Shown here: positions 46,786 through 56,159 of the stretch, piece by piece
Numbering within the stretch: position 1 is the stretch's first letter
Layout of the letters: each line of letters opens with the position of its first letter
Position numbers and translations under genes: made by a program
Assembly: GCA_030248195.1 (NCBI GenBank)
Contig: JASAND010021477.1
Coordinates: 1-64,000, forward strand
From: Trissonchulus latispiculum
Lineage: Eukaryota > Nematoda > Enoplea > Enoplida > Ironidae
Direction of reading: 5' to 3'
Length of the DNA: 64,000 nt
The notes under the pieces: model-generated
Database searches by the model: none
What the model was told of the DNA's origin: nothing
The model's input: the letters and a program-made list of their open reading frames with translations, nothing else

Positions 46786-47951
46786 TACGTATAGAGATGT
46801 AGCTTTCACATTCTACAGCACGCGAATCGAAATTTGCGACTCATTTCCGAACAGCAGAAGTTTTCAGTTCATAGGAACCCGTGGCCGACATAACCATTTT
46901 CCGGAACTCATAATTCGGCATTAATTTAAGGATAGTGTCACATTAAGGAATTTCGTATTCAAAGTTGTTTCAGCTGTAAACATTATAAAAACGAATGCCT
47001 GCGAAATTTTTCTATAACCTAAAGTCATCGACTTTTAATTTAATGAATCTTGTTAAATTATACTGTTTGACTAAAACTGGAGTAATACTGGAGAGGGTAG
47101 CAAGCATTACCAAAAGTGGATCCTCTTAATTTGTCTTAAGGTAATGGTAATGGTAATCCTTTTATGTAGTGGTTTTTGAATCGATTCTTTTTGTGCTATA
47201 ACATAGACATATGGCGCGAGGAATTTTTTCGGATTTGTCTAGACTGCTCTTAATGGTTCAGAAAACCTGCCTAATGCAAGGCGATTCAAAATTTCGCAAC
47301 TTTGTATTGAGTTTTATGGAGACTGGACCTGCTTGGTCGAAACCTAGAAAAACGATCCCCCGTATAATTACTAAGTTTCGTCCTGCGAAAAATTTCTTAA
47401 TGCATTTGACAGTTTTTGAGAAATCGATGTAGAAAACAAAATAAGCTCAGGATTTCCAAATATGCAATTCTACCAAATCTCAAACTTAAGGCAATCCAGC
47501 TAATAGGCTAATACGTTGATTAGAGTTGTTCCAATAACAAATTTTTCGGGCCGGGCCCGGCCTTCTTTGTCCTCCGAGCCGGGCCCAATGCCCACAGCCC
47601 GCTACAAGGCCCGGACGGACATCGTAGTTGAATGTGCCAATCGATGTTAGTAATATCCCAAGTTGAAGAAGGGGAAATTAGCATAGTAGAAATAGAGTGT
47701 AAAAAATGATTGACATCCTGGTGGAAGAATCAAAATTTGAAAAAATAGGTAACGCATCGATAGAGGGAGTAGAATCCCGTGCAGCACGAGCAGATCTCAG
47801 AAGAGAGTCAAAATTTGCAGTAAAATTCACAAAATCTGTAGAACAGAATTTCACACTGAATCTAAAATAACAACACGACATGCAAATGCATATATATGTT
47901 GAATATCAGCAACCTAGAAAGGCTGAAATCAGTGTGATAATCTAGTCTTGC

Positions 47952-48066
47952 TGTACGGGGGTCTGGCCTAATGTTAGAGCTATCACTGCAGATCCAAAAC
48001 TTGGCGGTTCGATCCCTGGAAACTTTACTTCACAACCTTCAATCCTGATTTCAACCTTTCACATTT
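47952..48066 (+). repeat. tRNA-derived SINE, copy 2
   Basis: Box B-like GGCGGTTCGATCCC is followed by a tail CAATCCTGATTTCAACC, matching the SINE at 31207. The upstream half includes GGCCTAATGTTAGAGC, a plausible box A. Confidence 0.55.
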
Positions 48067-48257
48067 AGCGACCGTACTGTGGCCTTACCGCTCTGAGGAG
48101 ATGAAGTAGTTTGTAATGCCTGGGATTGTGGAATTGCAGGTCATTGAGACAGATGGTTTGGTTTATATGGTGGTTTTCGTGGTGCTAAGGGTTACTGTTG
48201 ATGTAGTTATATGGTTCTTTGATTTGTATAAAGGCTCCCGGCTTTGAAAAAGAATGA

Positions 48258-48263
48258 AGTATG
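48258..48263. repeat. left target-site duplication AGTATG
   Basis: Six bases identical to 58850-58855, directly outside the inverted repeat. A 6-bp duplication is the expected product of Maverick/Polinton integrase. Confidence 0.9.
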
Positions 48264-49020
48264 AGTAGTAATAGAGACATCAATTGGGGGCTGTTTGGGT
48301 AACGTTTTTAATCCCGGTTTTGGGTGCCGATTTCCTTCCCTATTTTTGGGTGACTATTTTAATCTCACTTTTGGTTGACAGTTTTAATCTCATTATTGGG
48401 TACTAATTAGTTCTCATATTTATGTGACTAACTAGTTGTGAAAGGTCATCCATGTGATGGGCAGAATTTTTGGGTGACTGTTTTGATCCCTATTTTTGGG
48501 TGACTATTTTAATCCCACTTTTGGGTGACACTTTTAATCATACTTTTGGGTGACTTTTTTTGAATCCCTATTTTTGGGTGGCTATTTTGATCCTTATTTT
48601 GGGTGACTGTTTTGATCCCATGATAATGTAATGAAAATATATGTAATGATTCAAATTTTTGGATGACACTTTTGATTCTTTGGGTGACTATTTTGATCCC
48701 ATGACAATGTAACGGAAATATATGTGATGAGTAGAATTTTTGGGTGACTGTTTTGAATCCCTATTTTTGGGTGACTATTTTGAATCCCTATTTTTGGGTG
48801 GCTATTTTAATCCCACTTTTGGGTGGCTATTTTAATCCCACTTTTGGGTGACTATTTTGAATCCCTATTTTTGGGTGACTATTTTAATCCTTACTTTTGG
48901 GTGACTATTTTAATCCTAGCTTTGGGTGCCAGTTTCAATCCCATGATACTGTAATGGAAATATCTGTAATGATTCAAATTTTTGGGTGACTGTTTTAAAT
49001 CGTAGTTTTGGGTGACCACT
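48264..49020 (+). repeat. left inverted repeat of the Maverick, expanded by a minisatellite
   Basis: The outer 220 bp pair with the right inverted repeat. Further in, units of the type TTTTGGGTGACTATTTTAAT with a period of about 25-30 bp are repeated roughly 16-20 times, against about 8 at the right end. The left repeat is therefore nearly three times as long (757 bp against 278 bp). Confidence 0.9.
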
Positions 49021-49768
49021 GTAAGTTCTTTTTCTTTAACGGCTGAGTTTAGAAATTCATTTGTTTCTTCAACAGTCAGCACTAATGTGTCCACATACGT
49101 ACGTATAGTTTAAAGTGGTCCACACATGTTCTCTTTTCTTAGGTCCCAGTTTTACGCTTAGTTAATTCCCGTGTATATATGTCTTCTTAATGTATGTCCC
49201 TTGTTTTCTCTTCCCGACTATTTCCCCGTTTTATTTTATTATTGTAAAAGACTGTCTTACTTACATAAAGGACTTATCTACTTTTTTATTCATATCTCTC
49301 CTGTCTTCCCGGTGCAGGTATTTTTTCACTATAGTTTTCTATCTTTAACAGTTATTAAACTACTTTCCTACTAAGATTTTTTAAATAAATGGTCGTTTTC
49401 AAAACGTCTAACAGGTTCTTTGTAACACGTACGATCACTTTAATGAAACTACCATAATGATGTCAAAAGTTTTAGTCTAGTTTTTTATTGAAAAATTACC
49501 ACCATACTTACCAAATATGGAAATAATCGTAAGGACATATAATCATTAAGATTTGAATAAATCCTTACATTTAAAATAATTGCAAATGATAGCCGTAAAA
49601 TGTTCACCCAATAATGATAAATCGTAAAATATATATGATTGGGGAAGGGGACGGGCCGCCTCACCCATGAAATTTGCTGGTAGAATTCACATAATAACTA
49701 CCACCAAACTTCATGGGAGAGGTTGCCCTTAGGAGGGCAGTTGGGATAGGGTCTTTGCTGACAGTTGT
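49021..49768. other. Maverick interior, nothing recognised
   Basis: Between the left inverted repeat and the first gene there is no recognisable frame. The missing polymerase or integrase genes may have been deleted from here. Confidence 0.4.
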
Positions 49769-50220
49769 TCAGCATACAGCAGGAAACGCTGTGATGACAT
49801 GGTACCCGTAGGGTCGTTCCTCCACTACGACCCGGATACCCTTGGTTGGGCCCCCGTCGAAGCCCATATTCCCCAGCCCCTCTTCGAATTCATGGAAAAT
49901 TCGGAAGCGGGTCCCGATGTCCTTGCGCCAGGACTTGTTGGGAACAGCCAGGGTGCGTAGGATGAGCTGCTTAATCGATTCCATAGAACCGAAGAAGTAG
50001 CTCTTGTCCTTTGATGTAGGCGCACAATGCCTTTGATGTGCATCTCGTCGATAGTAATACAACCAACGTTCTCTACAGAAAACATTTTGTAACTGATGAA
50101 ATTTTGGAAATTACAGGAAAACACCTTGGCCATTTTGAAATTTAAACTTAAAAACCTGAGAAAGTTGTCGGTAAAGTTTGAAATCGTATCTTTGACAAAT
50201 TGACCATCACTCATGTACAT
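49769..50220 (-). pseudogene. toxin-like RNase domain protein, copy 2, frameshifted
   Basis: Two overlapping frames (50220 to about 50025, then 50062 to 49769) together cover a protein homologous to its upstream neighbour. The first frame ends VGCITIDEMHIKGI. The second has KDKSYFFGS, then GIRVVVEERPYGYHVITAFP at its C-terminus. An early His, a middle K.SYF block, G.pTkG and a closing ITAFP form the layout of RNase domains in bacterial polymorphic (contact-dependent) toxins of the BECR type. The assignment is by pattern only. One frameshift near 50020-50060 interrupts it. It follows the first copy with a 10-nt overlap. Its role in the element is unknown; anti-host or anti-competitor action is conjecture. 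Confidence 0.45.
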
Positions 50221-50594
50221 TCATTTCGAACATAATATGGATAGGCTGTAATTACGTAGACATCCTTTTCATTAATAATACAAACAACCTTAACATCATA
50301 TAATTCTTGGTTAGTATATCCCGAATATCCAATAGGAATGTCAAAAGTTTTGAAAACTGCAACTTTATCCCAACTTTGCATGGAAACAGCCAAGGGATTT
50401 TCTACCGTCTGTTTAATCAGTGCCCCTATATCCAAATCTAACGAAAAATACGAACGCTTTTCTTTATTTACATAACAATGAGTCTGTACATGATTATTAT
50501 CAATAACAACACGTTTAGTCTGCAATAAGTTCTTCCACTGTACAGGATTCGTCACATGACCAGTCCATTGGTTCATCTTCCTGGATGTAGTCAT
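50211..50594 (-). CDS. toxin-like RNase domain protein, copy 1
   Basis: An intact 127-codon frame. Residues about 30-38 (VVIDNNHVQ) place a His as in copy 2. KRSYFSLD follows near residue 47, then a Leu-Ile-rich helix. The C-terminus reads VKVVCIINEKDVYVITAYP. The two copies match across these blocks, so they are diverged duplicates. The VITAYP/VITAFP ending is typical of bacterial polymorphic-toxin RNases of the BECR fold, known from pattern rather than search. The first 26 codons overlap the end of the YqaJ-like gene in another frame, so the true start is uncertain. No immunity partner was recognised. Confidence 0.5.
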   Translation of the reverse strand: MTTSRKMNQWTGHVTNPVQWKNLLQTKRVVIDNNHVQTHCYVNKEKRSYFSLDLDIGALIKQTVENPLAVSMQSWDKVAVFKTFDIPIGYSGYTNQELYDVKVVCIINEKDVYVITAYPYYVRNECT

Positions 50595-51237
50595 GGTAGA
50601 ATGAGTCTAGTTTCGTTTTCAGTTGAATCCAGTCGTCGTGTAGGTACTCGACAGGTACAATCTCGATATCTCCAACTCTAGGTGCGTAGATGGCTAGGTG
50701 TGCGATCTTTAATCCAGTGATAGCAAGTTCTCCAAGGATCTGGTGGTAATATGGATGGGATTTCTTCAGTTTTAGTTTATCTCCAGTCCGTTTACAGTAA
50801 AATTTGGATCCACGTTCAGTTATGACCTCCGATAGTCTCTTCGGTCGGAAGGATTTATCATAGATACACTTGACCTCCAGAATCCTTGATCCTGTGCAGT
50901 TACGATACCGTCAGGTGATGTGCCCAGGTGCTTAGCCCAAGTAGGCCCAAAGTCCAATTGGATGGATGGTTGCGTCGATGCCGTGTACTGTCCGTAGTTT
51001 TTCTAGGTATGCCTGCTTGGCGTTGCCCTCCTCTGCAATTCCAACTTGACAGGCTGCTGGAATCGTTGATGACGTTGGGGACTTGATGTTGTCTGCTAGT
51101 TTCTGAACCGTTTCCGATGATCTGGCACTTGCAATTCTACCAAAGTAGGATGACGTCACTCGACCTTTCCGATGGAACCACCACTGCTGACTGTCACGCT
51201 GATCAACGGTACTGATTGCCACTGACTTATACATCAC
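50515..51237 (-). pseudogene. YqaJ-type exonuclease, broken by frameshifts
   Basis: A lambda-exonuclease/YqaJ recombinase-type nuclease, which resects double-stranded DNA ends for annealing-based recombination. The first frame (from 51237) reads QWWFHRKGRVTSSYFGRIAS, the Q..W...R.GR.T.S.F opening of the family. A second short frame gives LGTSPDGIVTAQD with the metal-binding Asp. A third frame has ILEVKC (E.K catalytic pair) and HPYYHQILGELAITG, ending at TAA 50515-50517. Two frame changes near 50930 and 50880-50890 disrupt it. All catalytic motifs remain, so loss is recent or the shifts are assembly errors. It overlaps the next gene. Confidence 0.75.
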
Positions 51238-51488
51238 GACTGCTCTCGACGGTGGAACTAGTCATACTGACTGCTACGTCTGCTGTCTCGCTACTTATAC
51301 TATCTATCCGTTACTCTCTACAGCCCTACTCCTAAGTTCCCTAACTTAAGTTCCTAAATCTTCCTAGTTCCTAGTAATCAACACACGAACACATTTTTTT
51401 TTCTTTTATTAATTACATGACATATACGCAACAATCAATAACAATCATATTGTCAGTATGTCTCTGATTTCCATTAGGATTTGGCCCA

Positions 51489-51956
51489 TCAGGTTTGATC
51501 CACACCAGGTTGACTCATCTTCCGCCAGTTTATCGTCAATGGCCCGTCCAATTCCGAACAAGGTATCATAGGGTGATGCTTCGGCGATGGTAGCACTTCC
51601 TGTTTGTAGCAACAGTTCACATTCGCATTCTGTCTGAACTTCGCCAGGGCACCATCACGCATGCATTTCGCCGCGTCGATCTTCCATAGGTTCTTATCAT
51701 AGTGGCGTATGTTCTTGGCGATCTGTTTACCCTGCTTGGCTGATCGAGTTGCCATGATCCCGCGAAAGGCCTCTTCGTCATTGAAGAACTTCGCCTTTTC
51801 GCTTTGATAGTACTGTTCCACGTTGTGGTAGCGCATGCCACGGTACACGAACTTTGCTGGATGGAAGTTGCTGAACGGGGAATATCCGCTGAGGTACAGG
51901 AACAGGTCGGGCTTGCCTTCCCGTTTAACAAGGCGACTGGACTGCACGGGTGCCAT
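51489..51956 (-). CDS. NADAR domain protein
   Basis: 155 codons with the full NADAR (YbiA-like) layout: SPFSNF at residues 26-31, YRGMRYHNVEQYYQSEKA at 38-55, and a C-terminal WKIDAAKCMRDGALAKFRQN at 91-110. NADAR proteins hydrolyse N-glycosidic bonds; family members act on flavin-pathway intermediates and on ADP-ribosylated guanine. In a virus-like element, removal of ADP-ribose from nucleic acid or NAD-related defence evasion is conceivable but inferred. The start Met follows a local duplication: the first codons resemble an upstream segment beginning MESSQCSRIVK in another frame. It lies between the nuclease remnants and a membrane protein. Confidence 0.88.
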   Translation of the reverse strand: MAPVQSSRLVKREGKPDLFLYLSGYSPFSNFHPAKFVYRGMRYHNVEQYYQSEKAKFFNDEEAFRGIMATRSAKQGKQIAKNIRHYDKNLWKIDAAKCMRDGALAKFRQNANVNCCYKQEVLPSPKHHPMIPCSELDGPLTINWRKMSQPGVDQT

Positions 51957-52089
51957 TGGAATGATTGATTTTTTCTTCTGGTCGGATTTCCTTTCAGTTT
52001 AACAATGCGACTGCACTGGCTGGACTCCACTGGTACAACTGATTGTTTCTTCTGGGTTGGTTGGATAGGGCAGTTAGCTAATAGTTGGC

Positions 52090-52524
52090 TCAGTAATGAT
52101 AATTGATTGCAACATAAATATATTGACCATTCACAATTTCATCCAAATTAAATTTACACAATTTTTCAAGTACAGTTGCACCGTTAAGACAGGTAGGAAT
52201 AAATGATACTCTGTATGACTGATTGGTTTCAAGAATGAGTCGTGCAGGTAATGGACGTAGGGGTCTGTCTCTAAATATAGAATTTAGTGTATTGATGAGA
52301 AAGATTGTCTTTTCTGTTAAGGATGTCAGGTTACGTATCGGGTGCAGTTGAATAGTAAATCTCAAATTTAGGGGGTTTATGTCTGAGGTTGTAAGCGTAT
52401 AATTTTCGTGTCTTATATTATGTTCTCCCTTCCCACATGTACACAATACAATAACACTAACAATTATAAACACTGGAATAACATGGATACGATATGTGGT
52501 GACCTTAATCCACGTGGTTTTCAT
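52090..52524 (-). CDS. unknown membrane-anchored or secreted protein
   Basis: 144 codons. Residues 14-29 (HVIPVFIIVSVIVLCT) form a strong N-terminal hydrophobic segment preceded by Lys/Arg, so the protein is either secreted or anchored with its C-terminal part outside. Three cysteines after the segment and several N-x-T/S sites (for example NYT, NLT, NQS) suggest an extracytoplasmic domain. No family is recognised. It is separated from the next capsid-module gene by 10 nt, so it probably belongs to the same late set. Confidence 0.6.
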   Translation of the reverse strand: MKTTWIKVTTYRIHVIPVFIIVSVIVLCTCGKGEHNIRHENYTLTTSDINPLNLRFTIQLHPIRNLTSLTEKTIFLINTLNSIFRDRPLRPLPARLILETNQSYRVSFIPTCLNGATVLEKLCKFNLDEIVNGQYIYVAINYHY

Positions 52525-52533
52525 TTTTAATTT

Positions 52534-52971
52534 CTATTTGAACCAAACTGTTTTTTGAAAACCTTTCTGTTCCTTCTTATTGGTTTTACCTACAACTTTG
52601 CGAGCTGTTGCAGTCTTAGGAACGCCCAGTTCTGTCAAAAGTTTTGCAAATTTTGGTGCGTCAAGCGGTCTCTCTAACTTGACGTGATCAGGAGAAACAA
52701 AAAATTTAGCCAAGTCCAGTAAATGAGACCCGCGTTCACCATTTGCGTAAATTATGCGCTGTTGAGGGTCTAATTTAATATGACCTTCCAAGTAGTGGAG
52801 TAGTACTCTTGCTTTGTTTCGGTAATGTTTGGGTAGCAGGTCTGCTATCTCCGTTAGAATTTGCTGTCGTGGAGTGTCAACAAGGGAGTAGTCCTGTCCA
52901 CCAGACTCACTGACACTTTGCTCGTCCTGTTTTAAGCGTTTATGATACACTTCCTCTGGGATGACCACCAT
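52534..52971 (-). CDS. conserved Maverick/adintovirus small protein
   Basis: 145 codons starting MVVIPEEVYHKRL. The middle (LLPKHYRNKARVLLHYLEGH) and the IIYANGERGSHLLDLAKFF block match a small protein that recurs next to capsid genes in Maverick-like elements of many invertebrates; its biochemical role is unknown to me. The C-terminus is Lys-rich (GKTNKKEQKGFQK). It is 10 nt downstream of the 106-aa gene, in a tight run of minus-strand virion genes. Confidence 0.6.
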   Translation of the reverse strand: MVVIPEEVYHKRLKQDEQSVSESGGQDYSLVDTPRQQILTEIADLLPKHYRNKARVLLHYLEGHIKLDPQQRIIYANGERGSHLLDLAKFFVSPDHVKLERPLDAPKFAKLLTELGVPKTATARKVVGKTNKKEQKGFQKTVWFK

Positions 52972-52981
52972 ACGTCAACAT

Positions 52982-53302
52982 CTAAATCAACGTTTCGAGG
53001 AATTTCAATGCTGGTACAATGATGAATTTAATTCCGGCAAGATAACGTTTCAGTAGTCGGAGTTTACGTTGGTCACTTGTTCTTTTATTGGCTATTGCTT
53101 CTAGGGGTTTTCTGTATCTATTGACTTTACGAGTTTGGGCAGGATTCAAGGGAATTGACCCTTTCAGGATGTTGATGCAAATCTCTATGAGTGCTCTCAG
53201 TAAATGCTTTGGCGCATGGGCTATTATTACTTCGCCGAGTCTATTATTGGCATCGGCAAGAACTCTTAACAGGAGAATACTTTTCCTGACACTAGCTGAC
53301 AT
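52982..53302 (-). CDS. conserved small virion protein, pX-like
   Basis: 106 codons. LGEVIIAHAPKHLLRALIEI, then NILKGSIPLNPAQ and a basic stretch KRTSDQRKLRLLKRYLAG lead to a hydrophobic C-terminus. This order (ALxExxxNxLxGxxPL, basic centre, hydrophobic end) is a hallmark of a small protein found in Maverick and adintovirus capsid modules, thought to be a core or membrane-active virion component. The usual GGFL-type end is modified here. It lies 32 nt after the ATPase gene. Confidence 0.65.
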   Translation of the reverse strand: MSASVRKSILLLRVLADANNRLGEVIIAHAPKHLLRALIEICINILKGSIPLNPAQTRKVNRYRKPLEAIANKRTSDQRKLRLLKRYLAGIKFIIVPALKFLETLI

Positions 53303-53334
53303 TTTTCCTGACTTTTCTGCTCAGGGTTAACTGG

Positions 53335-54018
53335 TTAACTTATTGGCATATAGACGTAGTGTTGTTCTCCGGGAAGTATTCCTTCCATTACACGGAATCT
53401 TGAGTCCGCGTTAGGTTTTAGATTAAGAAAAAGATAACCATACGGTTTTTGTGTTGCTTGCGTAAATGCTGACGGGAGAAACTTGGGTTTTCCAGGAAAG
53501 ATCTGACTGCCCAGTCGACTTATCATCAGTGCATCTCGCGGATTCGGGAATATTACTAGGTAGTGCGAGTTTCTAGTTATTGTGCGTATATATTTTGATT
53601 CGTGATACAAGATTTGAAGCAGTAGGATCACTGAGCAATTTGCATGACGACACTTGGTGAATAGTTGTGGTAGGCGTTTATCGTTTTCCAACTCGACCAT
53701 TAAATCGTCTAGTACGATCAGTACATTTCCACCAGTGCTGACCACGTCTAAGAGATTGTCACCTGGAACACCCTGTTTAAGTTCTAAGTTGGGTACTGAG
53801 CTTAGCATATCTTTATAAGCATCTTGAAACATCGAGTATAGGTAAATTATTTTATCGAATGGCTTGCTATGCAGTTCTTCTTGATTCTGTAGTATTTGCT
53901 TAGTAAAGTGGGTTTTGCCGGAACCAGTGGCTCCTGATATAACCATAGTATAGGGCGTTTGTAGTAGCATGGTAGCGTGTAAGGTGCTTTTTATTACCAT
54001 TCTTATTACTCTATCCAA
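53335..54018 (-). CDS. packaging ATPase (FtsK/HerA type)
   Basis: 227 codons. Walker A GATGSGKT is at residues 29-36 and Walker B VLIVLDD ends at residues 104-105. A later polar block (LFTKCRHANCSVILLLQ) carries the sensor-like Gln typical of this ATPase group. Such enzymes pump the genome into preformed capsids in Mavericks, adintoviruses and related viruses. The length is normal for the group. The gene overlaps the end of the capsid gene by 13 nt. All motifs are intact. Confidence 0.92.
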   Translation of the reverse strand: MDRVIRMVIKSTLHATMLLQTPYTMVISGATGSGKTHFTKQILQNQEELHSKPFDKIIYLYSMFQDAYKDMLSSVPNLELKQGVPGDNLLDVVSTGGNVLIVLDDLMVELENDKRLPQLFTKCRHANCSVILLLQILYHESKYIRTITRNSHYLVIFPNPRDALMISRLGSQIFPGKPKFLPSAFTQATQKPYGYLFLNLKPNADSRFRVMEGILPGEQHYVYMPIS

Positions 54019-55361
54019 CTAGGATTGCGTGAGCCGTCAATATGCAACGTGGCGCTGAATTCTCCGATTGCAATAATATTTATTGCCTGTGTCAATGGTT
54101 TTTGATAATCAATACGCACACGGAGATTGCCTTGAACCAGTGGATTTCTATACTCGCAGCCACATCCGGCGTCTTTTGTGCAGTCGATTGCAAAGACCGT
54201 ATAGTCATTTAAGAACTCCATTCGGGTAATGTCCAGCTGGCTATTCTCCCTTAGGACTCCCATTAGGGCATTGGCAAATAGTCGTATGTCTTCCTTAGGG
54301 CTCATGGTAAGGCCCGTTGAAACTGGAATGCTGAGTTCGTTCACAAAGATGTTCAGTGAAGCAAGATCCGCGTGAACAAATCGGAAGGGATTTGAATAGA
54401 TGGTTGCATTGTATGCTGTCGACTTTACTTGAACAAGGAATAGTCTGCTTGGCAATGGACCAGTGAACACAGTCCAGTCAACGTTCTGATCACCTTTGGC
54501 TACACTTTTGACGCGTCCAACGTATCTGGACACAGGATAGTTAAACCCACGACTGGAAAGAATCCGTTCGTAGTTTTCCAGTGCTGATAGCTCCAGTTTA
54601 ATTCGGGGAACGTACAGTTTTGCATCAATGATGCGGATCTTGTAGCTGCCCTTTTTAATGTTATCGAATAGTGCAAAGTCAACTGGTGTTCTGTGCAGGC
54701 GAATAGTGATTTCCGTCTGATTCGGAATAAGGCGATCGAGTTTGGACATATCTGTCAGAAGTGGAAAGAAAAATTCCGCTTCATTTGACATTTTAATCCA
54801 GTCCATTCGTTTGTTCATGGCCTGATTTAGTATAGTTGGAGCTGGAGTCTCAGTTGCTGCGGTGCCTTCAGTGCTGGCGGTAGTGGCGGTGCCTGGTAAG
54901 TAGTGCAAATCTCCAACTCCCCATGGATCCTTTGTCCACTTTGTTTGTTTCAGTATCCAGGCGTCCTTTGGATAAAACAGTAGATACCTGAGGTAACATA
55001 ACCATGGGTATATTGTCTGATCGCTGGTAATGCGCTGATCATTAATATAGAGCTCACAATTTGCAAACACCGCATAGTTGAATAGGTTGCAAACAGTGAC
55101 CATATCTGTTTGTTCCAATTTGCTACCATCACCCTTGAGCACCTGAAGTCGAGTATAAACTCCGATATTGTCGACATCAATATAAGTGTCAGTTTTATCG
55201 ATGCGGAAATCCAATGGTGTAAGGTCATCCCGAGGAAGTGTAGTATAACATGGAATTTCGGTTATCTGAGTACTATCCACTACTTGTTGAACTTTTGGCA
55301 CATAATCATAATCTAGAGCGTCTATACTACACCCAATTTCTGTTTTTGCCCGCTTAGACAT
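54006..55361 (-). CDS. major capsid protein, hexon type (double jelly-roll)
   Basis: 451 codons, close to the size of invertebrate Maverick hexons often annotated as F54H12.2-like. Characteristic blocks: VDNIGVYTRLQVLKGDGSKL near residues 63-82, VCNLFNYAVFANCELYINDQ soon after, and near the end LVQGNLRVRIDYQKPL followed by SRN. The N-terminal part supplies the first jelly roll and the part after about 200 the second. It would build the icosahedral shell. The frame is intact, overlapping the basic-protein gene by 40 nt and the ATPase gene by 13 nt, so all are likely expressed together. A Thr/Ala-rich insert lies near residues 155-172. Confidence 0.93.
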   Translation of the reverse strand: MSKRAKTEIGCSIDALDYDYVPKVQQVVDSTQITEIPCYTTLPRDDLTPLDFRIDKTDTYIDVDNIGVYTRLQVLKGDGSKLEQTDMVTVCNLFNYAVFANCELYINDQRITSDQTIYPWLCYLRYLLFYPKDAWILKQTKWTKDPWGVGDLHYLPGTATTASTEGTAATETPAPTILNQAMNKRMDWIKMSNEAEFFFPLLTDMSKLDRLIPNQTEITIRLHRTPVDFALFDNIKKGSYKIRIIDAKLYVPRIKLELSALENYERILSSRGFNYPVSRYVGRVKSVAKGDQNVDWTVFTGPLPSRLFLVQVKSTAYNATIYSNPFRFVHADLASLNIFVNELSIPVSTGLTMSPKEDIRLFANALMGVLRENSQLDITRMEFLNDYTVFAIDCTKDAGCGCEYRNPLVQGNLRVRIDYQKPLTQAINIIAIGEFSATLHIDGSRNPSWIE

Positions 55362-55546
55362 TTTTCACGTCTTCTCCTTCTTCGAACACTCTTAGTTTTC
55401 CGGCGACGGTTTTGGCAAGTGCAAATCTTTTTCCTCTTATTAACTTTTTTCACTCTTCGCCTAGGCTTCACTCGTCTTCCACCCATTGAGTAAGCAGGAA
55501 GCGCAATTGCTCTTCTTCTGGCTGCCATTGATAATTTTTGCAACAA
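55322..55546 (-). CDS. basic core protein
   Basis: 74 codons with 18 Arg and 12 Lys, for example VKPRRRVKKVNKRKK and SVRRRRRREK. YSMGGRR follows a short hydrophobic stretch. The composition suits a DNA-condensing virion core protein comparable in role to adenovirus protein X or VII. Translation may begin at Met1 or at Met7. It sits between penton-like and hexon genes. Confidence 0.65.
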   Translation of the reverse strand: MLQKLSMAARRRAIALPAYSMGGRRVKPRRRVKKVNKRKKICTCQNRRRKTKSVRRRRRREKCLSGQKQKLGVV

Positions 55547-55577
55547 CTATTTTTTAGGTTTTGCTTAAATATCTACC

Positions 55578-56159
55578 CTACTTATTAACTTTGAAGTGTA
55601 ACTGTAGAAATAGAAATCCTTCTTTGATTGGGCACAAGGAAGCGACTAAAACTTCAAACTTAAGATGGTCGACCACCGTCTGGCTTGGTGGAATATAGTA
55701 AAGTTTTGTGGTTTCAGGCATTACGTAAATCAGGGGAATCATAGTATTGTTTGCGATTTGAGGTTGTACAAAGTTGCAGGTTATGTAGTGTATCCTGAAG
55801 TTGTAGTTTACATCTATGGGGGTGCTATCACGAATACCAAGCACATTTTCTAATGAATCTTCAAGAGTTACGCTACCGGAAACGATTGCTCGGTTTTTTA
55901 CTTGCTTGATACTGACCTCCTGGCTTTGCAGTAAACTATTTAATGTCTTTAGCAGTTCAGTAGACGATTTAAAGTTACCGCCAGGAAATTTTATTTCTTT
56001 CGTGTCGGTTCTAATAATACTAGATCCTACATTCTTTGTTAAGTTTGTAAGAATGCATTTTACTACTCCAACTTTGTAATTATTTAGTGTTATCATTTTT
56101 GGGAGTCTGACTATAGAACTTTCTAAATTTAAACTTGCGCAAATGAAGAAATCGTCCAT
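55578..56159 (-). CDS. penton-like (vertex) capsid protein
   Basis: 193 codons. FPGGNFKSSTELLKTLNSLL near residues 53-72 and SLENVLGIRDS near 100-110 match the usual pattern of Maverick/adintovirus minor capsid proteins, in which a pG.Y....L...lN segment is followed by an LG turn. The rest is strand-rich, as expected of a single jelly roll. The gene precedes the basic-core and hexon genes. Assignment is by position and pattern. Confidence 0.65.
   Translation of the reverse strand: MDDFFICASLNLESSIVRLPKMITLNNYKVGVVKCILTNLTKNVGSSIIRTDTKEIKFPGGNFKSSTELLKTLNSLLQSQEVSIKQVKNRAIVSGSVTLEDSLENVLGIRDSTPIDVNYNFRIHYITCNFVQPQIANNTMIPLIYVMPETTKLYYIPPSQTVVDHLKFEVLVASLCPIKEGFLFLQLHFKVNK

Larger units (their letters stand above)
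46786..48263. other. gene-free flank left of the Maverick element
   Basis: It contains a short GGGCCCGG block at 47545-47620 and the SINE at 47952-48066. No exon is supported. Confidence 0.45.

Noticed and set aside
51617..52030. 137-codon frame overlapping NADAR
   Set aside because: It is mostly a shadow of NADAR in another frame; only its first codons are of interest as a duplication.
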